DNA from: Marinilabiliaceae bacterium
GTDB taxonomy: Bacteria; Bacteroidota; Bacteroidia; Bacteroidales; Marinilabiliaceae
Assembly: GCA_016342595.1 (NCBI GenBank)
Contig: JAEINY010000013.1
Coordinates: 1-47,270 of the forward strand
DNA length: 47,270 nucleotides
Direction: 5' to 3'
The notes beneath the pieces are model-generated. The model worked only from the letters and a program-made list of their open reading frames with translations. It was not told where the DNA came from and searched no databases. Both the position numbers and the translations under genes were made by a program. Shown piece by piece: positions 25,610 to 35,166 of this stretch; positions within the stretch are counted from its first letter, which is position 1; each line of letters starts with the position of its first letter.

Positions 25610-26122
25610 ATGAAAAAAACGTTTTTGTTACTATGTGTCTTCTGTTTAGGCTCATTATTTAGTGAAATGGAGGGGCAAACTGCCACCTTCAAGGCACTGT
25701 TTCTGTACAATTTCACCAAAAACATCGATTGGCCCGCTTCTGCAAGTGGCGATGAATTGGTTATTACGATACTGGGTGATGCCGAAATTAGTACTGAACT
25801 TCAAAAAATTGCCAAAGTGAAAAAGTCAGGACGCAAAAGCATTAAGATTGTTTCGGTAAGAAGCATCAAAGATGTAGGCGAGTCACACATTGTTTTCTTA
25901 GGTTCGAGCAAAAGTTCATTAATGAACTCTTTGAGCCATACCCAGCAAAACAAACCGGTTTTATTGGTAGCCGATAAGGGAGGTTTGTGTAAGCATGGGG
26001 CAGCTATTTCGTTTTTAACCGTTGGCGGTAAATTACGGTATGAAATCTGCCCTTCTGTGTTTGAAAGTCATAACCTGAAAGTCACACAAAAAGTAATTAG
26101 CCTGGGTATTACAGTCCAGTAA
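25610..26122 (+). CDS. YfiR-family periplasmic protein (DUF4154)
   Basis: This 170-residue protein has a signal peptide (to ~MEGQ) and the DUF4154/YfiR opening ATFKALFLYNFTKNIDWP. Later family segments follow: LVITILGDAEISTELQKIA, HIVFLGSSKSS, PVLLVADKGGLCKHGAAISFL and the final LKVTQKVISLGI. In Pseudomonas, YfiR is a periplasmic repressor of the diguanylate cyclase YfiN. Here no cyclase is nearby; the neighbour is a TonB receptor 24 bases downstream, and a propeller kinase is divergent. I infer a sensing role at the envelope, perhaps feeding the kinase. Two cysteines (in GLCKHG and EICPS) are in place for a possible disulfide. Confidence 0.85.
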   Translation: MKKTFLLLCVFCLGSLFSEMEGQTATFKALFLYNFTKNIDWPASASGDELVITILGDAEISTELQKIAKVKKSGRKSIKIVSVRSIKDVGESHIVFLGSSKSSLMNSLSHTQQNKPVLLVADKGGLCKHGAAISFLTVGGKLRYEICPSVFESHNLKVTQKVISLGITVQ

Positions 26123-26146
26123 GGAAAACCTATTAAAGTCGAAAAA

Positions 26147-28660
26147 ATGTTACGAATGAAATATATTACAATTATACTGTTTTCCTTATTACTGAGCAGT
26201 TCTTTGTTGGCTCAGGAAGGTGGAAACACCAGTGGTTTAACCAAGGAGAAGGTCCTGTCAATGACTACAGAAGAACTCAGTGCATTATCGCTGGAAGACC
26301 TGATGGCCGCCATTGATATTGTTGGGGTATCGTCATTGGAAGAACTATACGAATTACTATTAAATAAAAATGTAACGTCTGCCTCGAAAGCAGAAGAAAG
26401 CTTATTCGATTCACCATTATCAACGACGGTACTATCGCACGACCAGATTATTTCTTCGGGAGCAACCAGTATTGAGGAGGCATTACGTTTGGTACCCGGA
26501 CTGATTGTACGTGAAAAAACCAATGGTAACTACGACGTGCACATCCGGGGTAATGACAACCTGCCAGCTAAAAACATGTTGTTGTACTCTGAGAATATGA
26601 ATACCTTAGTGATGATCAATGGACGTCCGGTATTTAACTACTCACATGGTGGCACGCTATGGGAAACATTGCCGGTGAGCTTCGAAGATATTGATCGCAT
26701 TGAAGTAGTACGTGGCCCTGCAAGTGCCTTGTATGGACCTAACGCCCTGGCGGGTGTGATCAATATCATCACCCAAACCATCACTGATGATTCACCTGTG
26801 CTATCGGGTAACCTGCAAGCTGGTTCTTTAAGTACATATGTTGGTGATGTAGCTTTTCGTAAAAAGGTGAGCGATAAATTTAATGTGGGTTTAACGGCAA
26901 ACTACGAAGTGCGCGACCGCGAACGTGAAGAACTGTATATTTATAATGGGGAAGATGAGAATGGAAATGGCATCTACCGTTTAGGTAAAGATCCGGTTAC
27001 GAATCCGAAAGATATGTTGGGTAGTGGTTGGTATCCTAAAGAGAAGATTGGTCAAATGTGGAAAGGAGATTACCAATTATGGCCTCCCTATATGGTTGGA
27101 GCAGAGGAATACAATGTAAATACGTCCTTTCCTGATCCTGACCAGTCGAAGGAACGAATGGGACTCAACGCTTACTTCGACTTTATGCCCAATGAACATA
27201 CCACCATTAACGTGATGGCCGGTTATCAAAACTCCCAGGCTCTGACATCCAGCATGGGCGATGTGCCGTCACCATTCTCTACCAAACAAGCTTCAACCGG
27301 CTATGTTGATTTACGTGCCAAAGTAAAAAACTTTTCATTACAGGCTAACTACAATGGTGGTACCATTGATTACATGACGGGTAACGAAGGATTTGAGCTT
27401 GACAATAAACAGTTTAATGCACAAGTAGAATATGATTGGAACTTTGGTAAAATAGGTATCCGCCCCGGGGTGAGTTACCAGTCCATGGCTTATGATGATT
27501 CTGAGCATATCTCAGCTGTTGGCAAGGGATACCTGAATCAGGAATCAACGATCAATATCCTGGCCGGTAGTGCACGTATTGATTACCGACCAATGGATGC
27601 CTTACGTTTGGTGGCTGCCCTGCGTGCCGAAAAGTATAATCATCCGGATGATATCTATACCTCATGGCAGTTTATTGGATCCTATAAGCTCAATGACAAT
27701 AATTTGATTCGTGCCGTTTATTCACGCTCCAACCAATCTTCATTTCTGGTAAATACCTATTCTAATTACACCTGGAACATTGTGAACCGCCCCTATCCAC
27801 GTGTGATGCAGTTCGATGGTGATAAAAACCATGACCTGAAAACAATGGATATGGTGGAGATCGGTTTCCGTACACGACCTACTAAGAGCTTGTTGATTGA
27901 TATTGAAGCATTCTATAATGTATCTGAAGGTTTTGGTGCCTTGATGCCTGATTATGCTAATCTGGCCATTAAAAACCCCTTGGCCATTCTTACTGCTGGT
28001 GCCGATCCTGATGTACGACCTGACTCGGTTCATATTCAATACACTAATCTTGAGTTAAAATCCAAGCAATTGGGTGCAAGTGTAAATGTAGACTGGGTAA
28101 TTTCTGAAAAACTAGTGGCTAATGCACACCTAACTATTCAGCAAACTAAACTGGATAATTACCTGGATTATAGCCGGGATAAGTTAATCGCCCATATGGC
28201 TGGTGGGGCTGCGTCGAATAGTGCCCAAACAGATGCTGCAAAGGCTAAATTGCAAGAATTAGGATATGGTTTAGCTACCGGCGCCATTACTCCAGCTGAT
28301 GTACCATCTCAGATTTTCTATGCCGAATCATCATCCTGGCCCACAGACACCAAAAACGATTACGAATATAAGTCCACACCCAGTTATTTTGGTGGTTTTT
28401 CGTTAACCTACCGGCCAACTGATAAGTGGGAGATTTTCCCACAGGCTTATTTCTATGGTGAGCAGACGTTCGAAAATCAGTATTACGATGTTAATATTGA
28501 CAGTAAATTTCTGTTGAATGCCAAGGTCGCCTATAAGGCAACCAATCAATTAACCTTCTTTGTTAATGGTCGCAATATCCTGAACATGAAAGAGCAAGAG
28601 TTTGCTTTTATGGATCAGACACCCGGTATGGTACTTGGAGGAGTGAGCTTTAAATTCTAA
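26147..28660 (+). CDS. TonB-dependent receptor
   Basis: This 837-residue outer-membrane receptor (834 if the second ATG at 26156 is used) has a signal peptide (to ~LLAQ). An N-terminal leader ends in the typical NVTSASKAEESLFDSPLSTTV, then a plug shows EEALRLVPGLIVREKTNGNYDVHIRG and RIEVVRGPASALYGPNALAGVINIIT, and a long barrel ends with a hydrophobic F (GVSFKF). The leader carries a duplicated-looking LSLEDL/SSLEEL segment. Receptors with this front resemble vitamin B12/siderophore-type receptors, but the ligand is not readable. There is no CarboxypepD_reg domain, unlike the receptor at 8.3-10.6 kb. The gene ends in a strong terminator and forms a two-gene operon with YfiR. Confidence 0.93.
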   Translation: MLRMKYITIILFSLLLSSSLLAQEGGNTSGLTKEKVLSMTTEELSALSLEDLMAAIDIVGVSSLEELYELLLNKNVTSASKAEESLFDSPLSTTVLSHDQIISSGATSIEEALRLVPGLIVREKTNGNYDVHIRGNDNLPAKNMLLYSENMNTLVMINGRPVFNYSHGGTLWETLPVSFEDIDRIEVVRGPASALYGPNALAGVINIITQTITDDSPVLSGNLQAGSLSTYVGDVAFRKKVSDKFNVGLTANYEVRDREREELYIYNGEDENGNGIYRLGKDPVTNPKDMLGSGWYPKEKIGQMWKGDYQLWPPYMVGAEEYNVNTSFPDPDQSKERMGLNAYFDFMPNEHTTINVMAGYQNSQALTSSMGDVPSPFSTKQASTGYVDLRAKVKNFSLQANYNGGTIDYMTGNEGFELDNKQFNAQVEYDWNFGKIGIRPGVSYQSMAYDDSEHISAVGKGYLNQESTINILAGSARIDYRPMDALRLVAALRAEKYNHPDDIYTSWQFIGSYKLNDNNLIRAVYSRSNQSSFLVNTYSNYTWNIVNRPYPRVMQFDGDKNHDLKTMDMVEIGFRTRPTKSLLIDIEAFYNVSEGFGALMPDYANLAIKNPLAILTAGADPDVRPDSVHIQYTNLELKSKQLGASVNVDWVISEKLVANAHLTIQQTKLDNYLDYSRDKLIAHMAGGAASNSAQTDAAKAKLQELGYGLATGAITPADVPSQIFYAESSSWPTDTKNDYEYKSTPSYFGGFSLTYRPTDKWEIFPQAYFYGEQTFENQYYDVNIDSKFLLNAKVAYKATNQLTFFVNGRNILNMKEQEFAFMDQTPGMVLGGVSFKF

Positions 28661-28962
28661 CGCAAACAAATACACATCTTAATATTAAGGCTGCTCCGTT
28701 GATCGGAGTGGCCTTTTTTGTGCGAATGACTAATCATCCTGGCTGTATTCTAATTGCCGATTGAACTATGTTAAAATAAGTCAATAAATTATTTAACAGT
28801 TGGTTATCCCACACTACTCAGTGTTTGCATCTAAGAAATAAGATCTTTTGATTATCAGTAAAACCTTAGTAGATGAGATCATAGAAAACCTACCTAACCT
28901 TATTAGCTTATTGTGTAATTGCTTAATAAAGAGTTTGCGAATATGTTTGAAGAATTGGAAGA
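28661..28962. other. Intergenic region between converging genes
   Basis: Apart from the terminator at 28687-28719 I find nothing in this AT-rich stretch of about 300 bases: no open frame of note, no second terminator for the minus-strand gene that ends at 28963. Confidence 0.6.
28687..28719 (+). terminator. Terminator of the YfiR-TonB receptor operon
   Basis: A 12-bp stem (28687-28698 with 28704-28715, two wobble pairs) closes a 5-nt loop, and six T residues cover 28714-28719. It lies 26 bases after the stop. Confidence 0.9.
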
Positions 28963-29520
28963 TTATTCATTCTTCAGCCGTGTAATATAGTCTAAAGCGT
29001 ATGAGGTCAGATAAGCAATAACGTCAATATTCTGGAAAGGGTACCATGTTTCTAAAAAGCAAATGTAATCAGACCATTCCTCTTTCTCTGTGTTTGTAAT
29101 AGATACACGGTATTCTCTTATTATCATCATGTTAATTTTACCTTCTTTATTAAACGCGTAAGTATTATGCCAGGAAATAGAGCTTTGGTGCCCTAATATT
29201 TTTGATACTTCAAAATAGGCCTCTATTCGACAGGTTATTACATTGGTATTACTTCTTATAAATCTATAGCAGCGATTCTGAGGTCTTCCATTATATTTCT
29301 GCACAAACTTGATAAAGTCATTTTTTGTTCCTAAACCATTCCCATAACCATAAAAAGTACAATTCGGATCAAATACAACTTCTAACAATTCAATATTTCG
29401 ATTCTCGATAGCCTCACCAACCTTCTTTATTATTCGGTGTTTCTTCTTGTCGTTAGAAAACAGGTGACGCGAATATTCTTTTGTCTTATCAATATTGAAC
29501 AATTCCATATATGCGCTCAT
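28963..29520 (-). CDS. Orphan protein with possible NTF2-like (SnoaL-type) fold
   Basis: This 185-residue soluble protein has no signal peptide. The pattern fits an NTF2-like fold loosely: a helical start (HRIIKKVGEAIENRNIELLEVVFDPNCTFYGYG), then antiparallel strands (NTNVITCRIEAYFEVSKILG, ISWHNTYAFNKEGKINMMIIREYRVSI). That is a structural guess and not a family match. It stands alone between AT-rich gaps, with a possible own promoter. Codon use is AT-rich. Function unknown. Confidence 0.6.
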   Translation of the reverse strand: MSAYMELFNIDKTKEYSRHLFSNDKKKHRIIKKVGEAIENRNIELLEVVFDPNCTFYGYGNGLGTKNDFIKFVQKYNGRPQNRCYRFIRSNTNVITCRIEAYFEVSKILGHQSSISWHNTYAFNKEGKINMMIIREYRVSITNTEKEEWSDYICFLETWYPFQNIDVIAYLTSYALDYITRLKNE

Positions 29521-29992
29521 TAATTACAGTGACTGCAATAAAATAGGAAAGTGAAAGTGAAAATTTAAAAAGAAAATCAGTTAAAATCAATACTATAGAT
29601 GCCTAATTTATCGATAGAAAGGTTAATATCTGACCACAACTCGAGTATGCCTCTGTAGTATCATAGCTATTTTTTTGTTTTACAACATACATCAAAGTCA
29701 GGTGTAATAGAAACTATTCCAATTGAATTATGCAATAATTAAATTACGCTTTTTGAACCAATTTTATTGTGATTTTTTAATAGTTTTCAGATACTCTTTA
29801 CTTCTATCAGTTAATTCGTTAAATTTATATCTAGCAATCCTTAAAAACCATACTCATTATTACACTCTTCTCTTCACAAATTTTACTGTAAGTAATTATA
29901 GTAAATTATAAAGAGAGTTTTTTTTCTCTGATTAAATATAGTGTAATGCAATGATGAAGCTTTTGAGATATGAACGTATTTAAACAAGGCTG
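29521..29992. other. AT-rich divergent intergenic region
   Basis: This stretch of about 470 bases holds the minus-strand promoter candidate at 29560-29590. A 62-codon plus-strand frame at 29723-29911 is rich in F, L, Y and N and looks like chance in AT-rich DNA. I see no clear promoter for the hybrid kinase at 29993. Confidence 0.55.
29560..29590 (-). promoter_or_regulatory. Promoter candidate for the NTF2-like gene
   Basis: On the minus strand TTG (complement of 29590-29588), a 20-base spacer and TAAATTTT (complement of 29567-29560) match the Bacteroidota pattern except for the last base. The start codon is about 40 bases downstream. Confidence 0.4.
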
Positions 29993-32167
29993 ATGAGTCT
30001 GAATTTCATGAATAAAAGGATCCGCAACAGTATAGCTATGGCACTAATTATTATGACTATAGTTTTGGTATTATTACTTTTTTTTGTCATCCCCTATTTT
30101 ATTCCAACTAAGTATCAATCCCTATCCTATTCTTTAAGTTACCTCCTAAATATATCTGCTTTATATTTCTTTTTTGTATTTCCTAAACGGACTAAAAAAG
30201 TTGACAAAAAGTATCTGGAATTAGAAAATGTTGATCACATCAAATGCCCAGATGAGTTTTTTAAAGTAAATGACGATTTAAATGATATGGAAGATCATTA
30301 CGAGAAATTATTTAAAAATATCCCCGAAGCTGTTATAATCCAGGATTTATCGTCAGAAGGCTATCCTTCCACAATTAACAAATGCAATATTGAACTTTAC
30401 AAAATACTGGATGTACCAGATGATAACCTATCATTGTCTCAATTTCAGGAGATACTGAAACCAATTAACTCTGGTTCGAACACTAATTTCTTTTTGCATG
30501 ATTTCAATACACTTTCAACAAGACATTTTATAATGCAATTGGAGCATGCTAATACTAGCTCCAGAACTCTCCAATTAAAATGCAGGATTCTAGAAATTGG
30601 AAATCTCACTCAATTGGTATCCACCATTGTGGATGTGACAACAGAATTTCGTGAAAAAGAGGAATTATTAAATAACTCAGCTGTCCTTTTTAACTTGATT
30701 AAAAATATTAAGTCCAATGTCCTAATCATTAACAAAAACTATCAAATTGATTTTTGGTCTCAAAACATGGAAGTTCTTACCGAAATAAATGCAGGTGATA
30801 TAATGAGCAAACCACATGCTTCGTTTACCAATGAACTGACTGGTTTTGATTGGACCCCACATATTAATAAAGCACTTACCGGTCAGGTCAATTATTCCGG
30901 TGATTTTCAATTAGCAAATTCGAATAACAACTGGTTTAAAATCTCATTTGCCCCTTTCTACAAGGAGCACGAAATATCTGGTGTCATTTCCATTATGAGC
31001 GACATAACAGAACCGAAACAACGAGAACAAGAATTGGTGAATCAGAAAATAATTAATGAGGAAGTGGCAGAAATCAAGAAAATTATTCTTTCAAATATTT
31101 CTCACGAAGTAAGAACGCCGCTGAATAACATTAATGGTTTTTTAAATCTATTTAGTTTAGACAACCTTTCCGAGAAGCAAAAAAAATATCTAACCTTAAT
31201 TAAAACAAGTAGTGATCAATTACTTGAAACGGTGACAAATATTGTTAACATATCACTGCTGGAGTCCAATCAATTAAAATTCTATTACACCTGGTTTTAC
31301 TTATTTGATGTCATTCAAGAATTAAAAAATTGGTTAACAACCCTTCATTATAACAGAAGCAGAGTTCAAGTACACCTACATGATGAAGACGCGTCATTAA
31401 AAAGCCTAAAAATATTCTGTGAACGTGACCGGCTGAAACAATTATTAGAAATTTTTATCAAGAATGCCATCAAATTCACCCCAAAAGGCTCCGTTAATGT
31501 GTTTGTAAAAATAACCAATGAGAGATTTATAAATATTTCCGTAAGCGATACTGGAATTGGAATGGAAAGAACCTATGCCGATCTGGTTTTCCAACCCTTT
31601 CTAACGGCTCATGGAGGTACCTCAAAGATTTATGATGGTATTGGACTTGGACTTTCCATCGCTAAAAATATTGTTGACAAACTTAAAGGATTCATAGAAG
31701 TTGAAACCGAAGTAGGAATAGGAACCACATTCTCGATTCGAATACCTACCCCTAATTCAAATAACCAACCGTTACTTTTAAATCAACTGGAAAAAGATTT
31801 AGCTATAAATTATAAAAATGCATTACTCATTGAAGATTCCTATGAAAGTAGTGAAATATTTAATGTTTTCTTCTCACAACAAGATCTAAAGATTACATCG
31901 GCAGCCAATGGTGCTTCCGGGATTGAAACGTTTTTTGCTAGACATGATTTTGACATCGTGTTTTGTGATCTTCGCCTGCCAGATATAGATGGTTTTGAAG
32001 TACTAAAAGCATTGCGACGGATAAATACCAGAATTCCCATCATAGCTCAGTCAGCTTTTGTGTTTCGCGATCTTCAGAAAAAATGCCTCGAAGCCGGTTT
32101 TAATGATTTCCTTGCCAAGCCAATTGATCTAAAAAAAATCACTAAGATACTGACGCAATCCTATTAA
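29993..32167 (+). CDS. Hybrid histidine kinase (2 TM, PAS-like, HisKA, HATPase, receiver)
   Basis: This 724-residue inner-membrane sensor has two helices at ~15-38 and ~45-63, with very little periplasmic loop. Two PAS-like regions (~105-215 and ~230-340) lead to the kinase box with H371 (SNISHEVRTPLNN). The ATPase part has N491, D519 (SDTGIGM) and GLGLSI (551-556). The receiver (~608-724) has acidic E614/D615, phospho-acceptor D659 (FCDLRLP) and K709. All catalytic residues are present. No output domain follows, so it probably passes phosphate to another protein. It converges on the ABCG-type gene with only two bases between the stop codons. A link to the adhesin module is possible by position. 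Confidence 0.9.
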   Translation: MSLNFMNKRIRNSIAMALIIMTIVLVLLLFFVIPYFIPTKYQSLSYSLSYLLNISALYFFFVFPKRTKKVDKKYLELENVDHIKCPDEFFKVNDDLNDMEDHYEKLFKNIPEAVIIQDLSSEGYPSTINKCNIELYKILDVPDDNLSLSQFQEILKPINSGSNTNFFLHDFNTLSTRHFIMQLEHANTSSRTLQLKCRILEIGNLTQLVSTIVDVTTEFREKEELLNNSAVLFNLIKNIKSNVLIINKNYQIDFWSQNMEVLTEINAGDIMSKPHASFTNELTGFDWTPHINKALTGQVNYSGDFQLANSNNNWFKISFAPFYKEHEISGVISIMSDITEPKQREQELVNQKIINEEVAEIKKIILSNISHEVRTPLNNINGFLNLFSLDNLSEKQKKYLTLIKTSSDQLLETVTNIVNISLLESNQLKFYYTWFYLFDVIQELKNWLTTLHYNRSRVQVHLHDEDASLKSLKIFCERDRLKQLLEIFIKNAIKFTPKGSVNVFVKITNERFINISVSDTGIGMERTYADLVFQPFLTAHGGTSKIYDGIGLGLSIAKNIVDKLKGFIEVETEVGIGTTFSIRIPTPNSNNQPLLLNQLEKDLAINYKNALLIEDSYESSEIFNVFFSQQDLKITSAANGASGIETFFARHDFDIVFCDLRLPDIDGFEVLKALRRINTRIPIIAQSAFVFRDLQKKCLEAGFNDFLAKPIDLKKITKILTQSY

Positions 32168-32169
32168 TA

Positions 32170-35166
32170 TCACAATCGTTTCAAGCTCATTCTTACAAGT
32201 ACAAAGAATAGAAGACTGAAGAACCATATAATAACAAGATTAAAGTTCAGCGTCGAAAATTTCCAACTACCAATGAATTTATATGGTGCATAAAAATGAG
32301 CTATTCCAATTTTACTATCCGGGAGGTCATAAATCGGCCTGAAACGTCTAATAAACTTACCATTGGCATATAATATCTTCACCGTCGTTTCATCGTTTAA
32401 TACCAAAGCGGCTAAGTTCTTGTTATAATAATGATCGTACAAATAGGTGTAAATAGAATCGCCCATGTCGTCTGTTATAGCATCTCGAATGACACGCAAG
32501 GAGTCGAGTAGTTTAGAAGATCTTGACTTGGCAACGACAATAAAGTCTTCCAGGTTTATCTCATTAACAGGAGATTTGAGCTCAATTCCTGTGTCAAAAT
32601 CCATGATTGATTTCAATTCCTGAGCACCGATTAATATAGCATTATTCCGTATTCTATTATCCTCATACCCCAACTCATCTGATGCACCAGAATAAAGCAA
32701 CTCTTGTATTTTAGGAATATAAAAATTTTGGATATAACTATATCGATTAATATCTGCATCCACCTTATAAAAATTTTGTTCAAACCGGTTGTCTTTAAAT
32801 AGTTTCACAACCATGGCTTCATAAGCCCATCTTGATACCATGCTATTTCCTATAGCAGGTACGTTTTTATTGGTTGTAAACCACTTATTCAGATTATCGT
32901 ATTCAAGAACAGCGCCAGCTAACAGAATTTGAGGAATTAGAAGGAATGGAATGGTTATATACACCGCGGCCCGTGTTTGAAAAAGTGAAGATATAAAGAG
33001 CCCAAGCATATTTGAAAAACATGCCGTAGACCATAAAACTAAAAAAAATGACCAATTCATGTCTCTAATTTGAAGCACACTGTTACCGACCCAAACAAAA
33101 GATAACATTTGAATGAATGACAACAGAAATAAAACTTTCATCTTAGCCAACAGATAAGCCGTTTTACTTAAACCAATAAATGCTTCTCTTTTAAGAAGTT
33201 TTTGATCTTTTAATATTTCCTCAGCACTGTTTATTAAGCCAATAAATAATGCAACAATCACACTCATCAATAGAAATATAGGAATATTTTCATTGGATGA
33301 GTAAAGGTAAATGTTGGATTCCAAATCGTATTGTTTACAAAAAATGGCTAGAATAAAAGCCAGAAGCGGCGAAATACTAATGGTTAAATATGCCGATTGA
33401 ACATTGGACAATTTGACTAAAATATCTCTATAAATATAAGTTGTTAACTGACTTAGTTTGCCTGGTATATTCAGCTTCGATTCCGATAACTTGATTTCAT
33501 CTCTAAAATCAGGTATTTCAAAACCTTCCTGCTTACGCAGAAAGTAATTATACCATTTTTCCGGTGTTTTACTTCTTATGGTCATTTCCCTATTTTGGGA
33601 AGACATAGGAGGTGCTTGAATGACATGAAACATTTCCTCAGGATTCACATTTCCACAAGAAAGACATTCAAAAACATGATGATCCACTAAATTATAGGCC
33701 GCCTTAAAATAGGGCAACGCCTTGAGTGTATCTCCATAATAAATTGGGTAACCTTTTTGATCAATAAACAACAATTTATCAAATAGCTTAAATATATAGG
33801 ATGATGGTTGATGGATATTAACAATTACAATTCTCCCTTCATTGGTTAGTTTTTTCAACAAGACTATTACCTTATCAGAATCAAAAGAAGATAAGCCCGA
33901 AATGGGTTCATCAAGAAATATAACAAGTGGATTGCGTATTAACTCTAATGAAATATTTAGTCTTTTTCTTTGCCCGCCACTAATCACTTTTTCATTGGGT
34001 TTGCCGACCTTCAGATCCTTTATTTCCCATAACTCAAAATCATTAAGATTTTTCTCCACCAATGCGTGCAGTTCTTTTTCATTACAATTCCCTAATGATA
34101 ACTTAGCTGTTAAAAAAAGATTCTGGTATACCGTTAACTCCTCAATAAGTGTATCATCCTGCGGCACATAACCAATAATTCCCTTAATCTCATCTGATTT
34201 CTTGTGAACGTTAATACCATTAATGGAAACGGCTCCACAATCAGGTTTTATATTACCATTAAGAATGTTCAGCAATGTCGTTTTTCCGGCACCACTCGTT
34301 CCCATAATAGCTATAAACTGGCTAGAATTGGCCAGAAAGGATAATGACTTAATTCCATTTGTGCTATTTTTATAGGAATATTCAATGTTGTCTGCTACCA
34401 AACAGACTTGTATCGGATTCCTTATTCGGCAAAACTTTTTAATGACATCCTTATAATATATGGAATAACCATTATCCACAAGAATAGTTGCTCCCTCATC
34501 CAAAAAGTAAATACGACTTTTATAAACCAATTGATTATTGATTTCAAATCTGGAATTACCTTTTACTTTAAACAGGATAACGTTCTCCTTGGTCAATTCC
34601 AAAAAAATGACAACCCCCTTTACAGACTGAGAATACTCACACATTACATCTCTAATCACCAAACCATCCTGATCGGAGTAGATTAATAACCTATTCCTTT
34701 TTGTTATTTGTGAAAAATCATCAGAAATAAATGCGAGACAATCGCTGTAAGTATTTGAATCAATTGATAAATAACTGGCCATTGATTGAAAAACCATTGC
34801 TATTGTTTCCGGTGCACTACCAGTATCAAAATTATAATGTTTAAAAAAAGGATAAAATTCCAACAGGTAAATGAAAAAGTTGAGTTTATCTGAAACAGGC
34901 AACTCACGGTTTAATATATAACATTCAGCTTCTACCTCTTCGCTAAAAAACTGATCAGCTCCATTTAATAATCTTCTTTTTTGATCATAATAGAACGAGT
35001 ATCGGTCAGAAAACAATTGAAGATAATTCTGCTGAGTTGATTTCGAGAACTTAGTAGACAAGTAAATCTCCACCAAATTTTGAATTACATAGAAATTAAT
35101 ATAGTCCCTATGGGTGGCAATGAGTGCAAATACATTTATAACTGATTTTAAAATACGTTCTTTCAT
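32170..35166 (-). CDS. ABCG-type ATPase-permease with N-terminal extension
   Basis: This 998-residue half-transporter has its ATPase before its membrane part, as in ABCG/White proteins. The first ~150 residues are helical and recall a TerB-like domain; residues ~180-245 are beta-rich and FHA-like (VKGNSRFEINNQLVYKSRIYF). Walker A is GTSGAGKTT (289-297), the signature ISGGQ (395-399), Walker B LVIFLDEP (414-421) and the H-loop histidine 452 (NIHQPSS). Six helices follow from ~605, with a large loop of about 180 residues before the last helix. The start overlaps the stop of the OmpA-family gene by four bases, so the two are coupled. I infer export or energy transduction for the surface module; the substrate is unknown. 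Confidence 0.88.
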   Translation of the reverse strand: MKERILKSVINVFALIATHRDYINFYVIQNLVEIYLSTKFSKSTQQNYLQLFSDRYSFYYDQKRRLLNGADQFFSEEVEAECYILNRELPVSDKLNFFIYLLEFYPFFKHYNFDTGSAPETIAMVFQSMASYLSIDSNTYSDCLAFISDDFSQITKRNRLLIYSDQDGLVIRDVMCEYSQSVKGVVIFLELTKENVILFKVKGNSRFEINNQLVYKSRIYFLDEGATILVDNGYSIYYKDVIKKFCRIRNPIQVCLVADNIEYSYKNSTNGIKSLSFLANSSQFIAIMGTSGAGKTTLLNILNGNIKPDCGAVSINGINVHKKSDEIKGIIGYVPQDDTLIEELTVYQNLFLTAKLSLGNCNEKELHALVEKNLNDFELWEIKDLKVGKPNEKVISGGQRKRLNISLELIRNPLVIFLDEPISGLSSFDSDKVIVLLKKLTNEGRIVIVNIHQPSSYIFKLFDKLLFIDQKGYPIYYGDTLKALPYFKAAYNLVDHHVFECLSCGNVNPEEMFHVIQAPPMSSQNREMTIRSKTPEKWYNYFLRKQEGFEIPDFRDEIKLSESKLNIPGKLSQLTTYIYRDILVKLSNVQSAYLTISISPLLAFILAIFCKQYDLESNIYLYSSNENIPIFLLMSVIVALFIGLINSAEEILKDQKLLKREAFIGLSKTAYLLAKMKVLFLLSFIQMLSFVWVGNSVLQIRDMNWSFFLVLWSTACFSNMLGLFISSLFQTRAAVYITIPFLLIPQILLAGAVLEYDNLNKWFTTNKNVPAIGNSMVSRWAYEAMVVKLFKDNRFEQNFYKVDADINRYSYIQNFYIPKIQELLYSGASDELGYEDNRIRNNAILIGAQELKSIMDFDTGIELKSPVNEINLEDFIVVAKSRSSKLLDSLRVIRDAITDDMGDSIYTYLYDHYYNKNLAALVLNDETTVKILYANGKFIRRFRPIYDLPDSKIGIAHFYAPYKFIGSWKFSTLNFNLVIIWFFSLLFFVLVRMSLKRL

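Noticed and set aside
29723-29911. 62-codon plus-strand open frame in AT-rich DNA
   Set aside because: Residue make-up (F, L, Y, N) is what chance AT-rich sequence gives, and no signal or ribosome site supports it.
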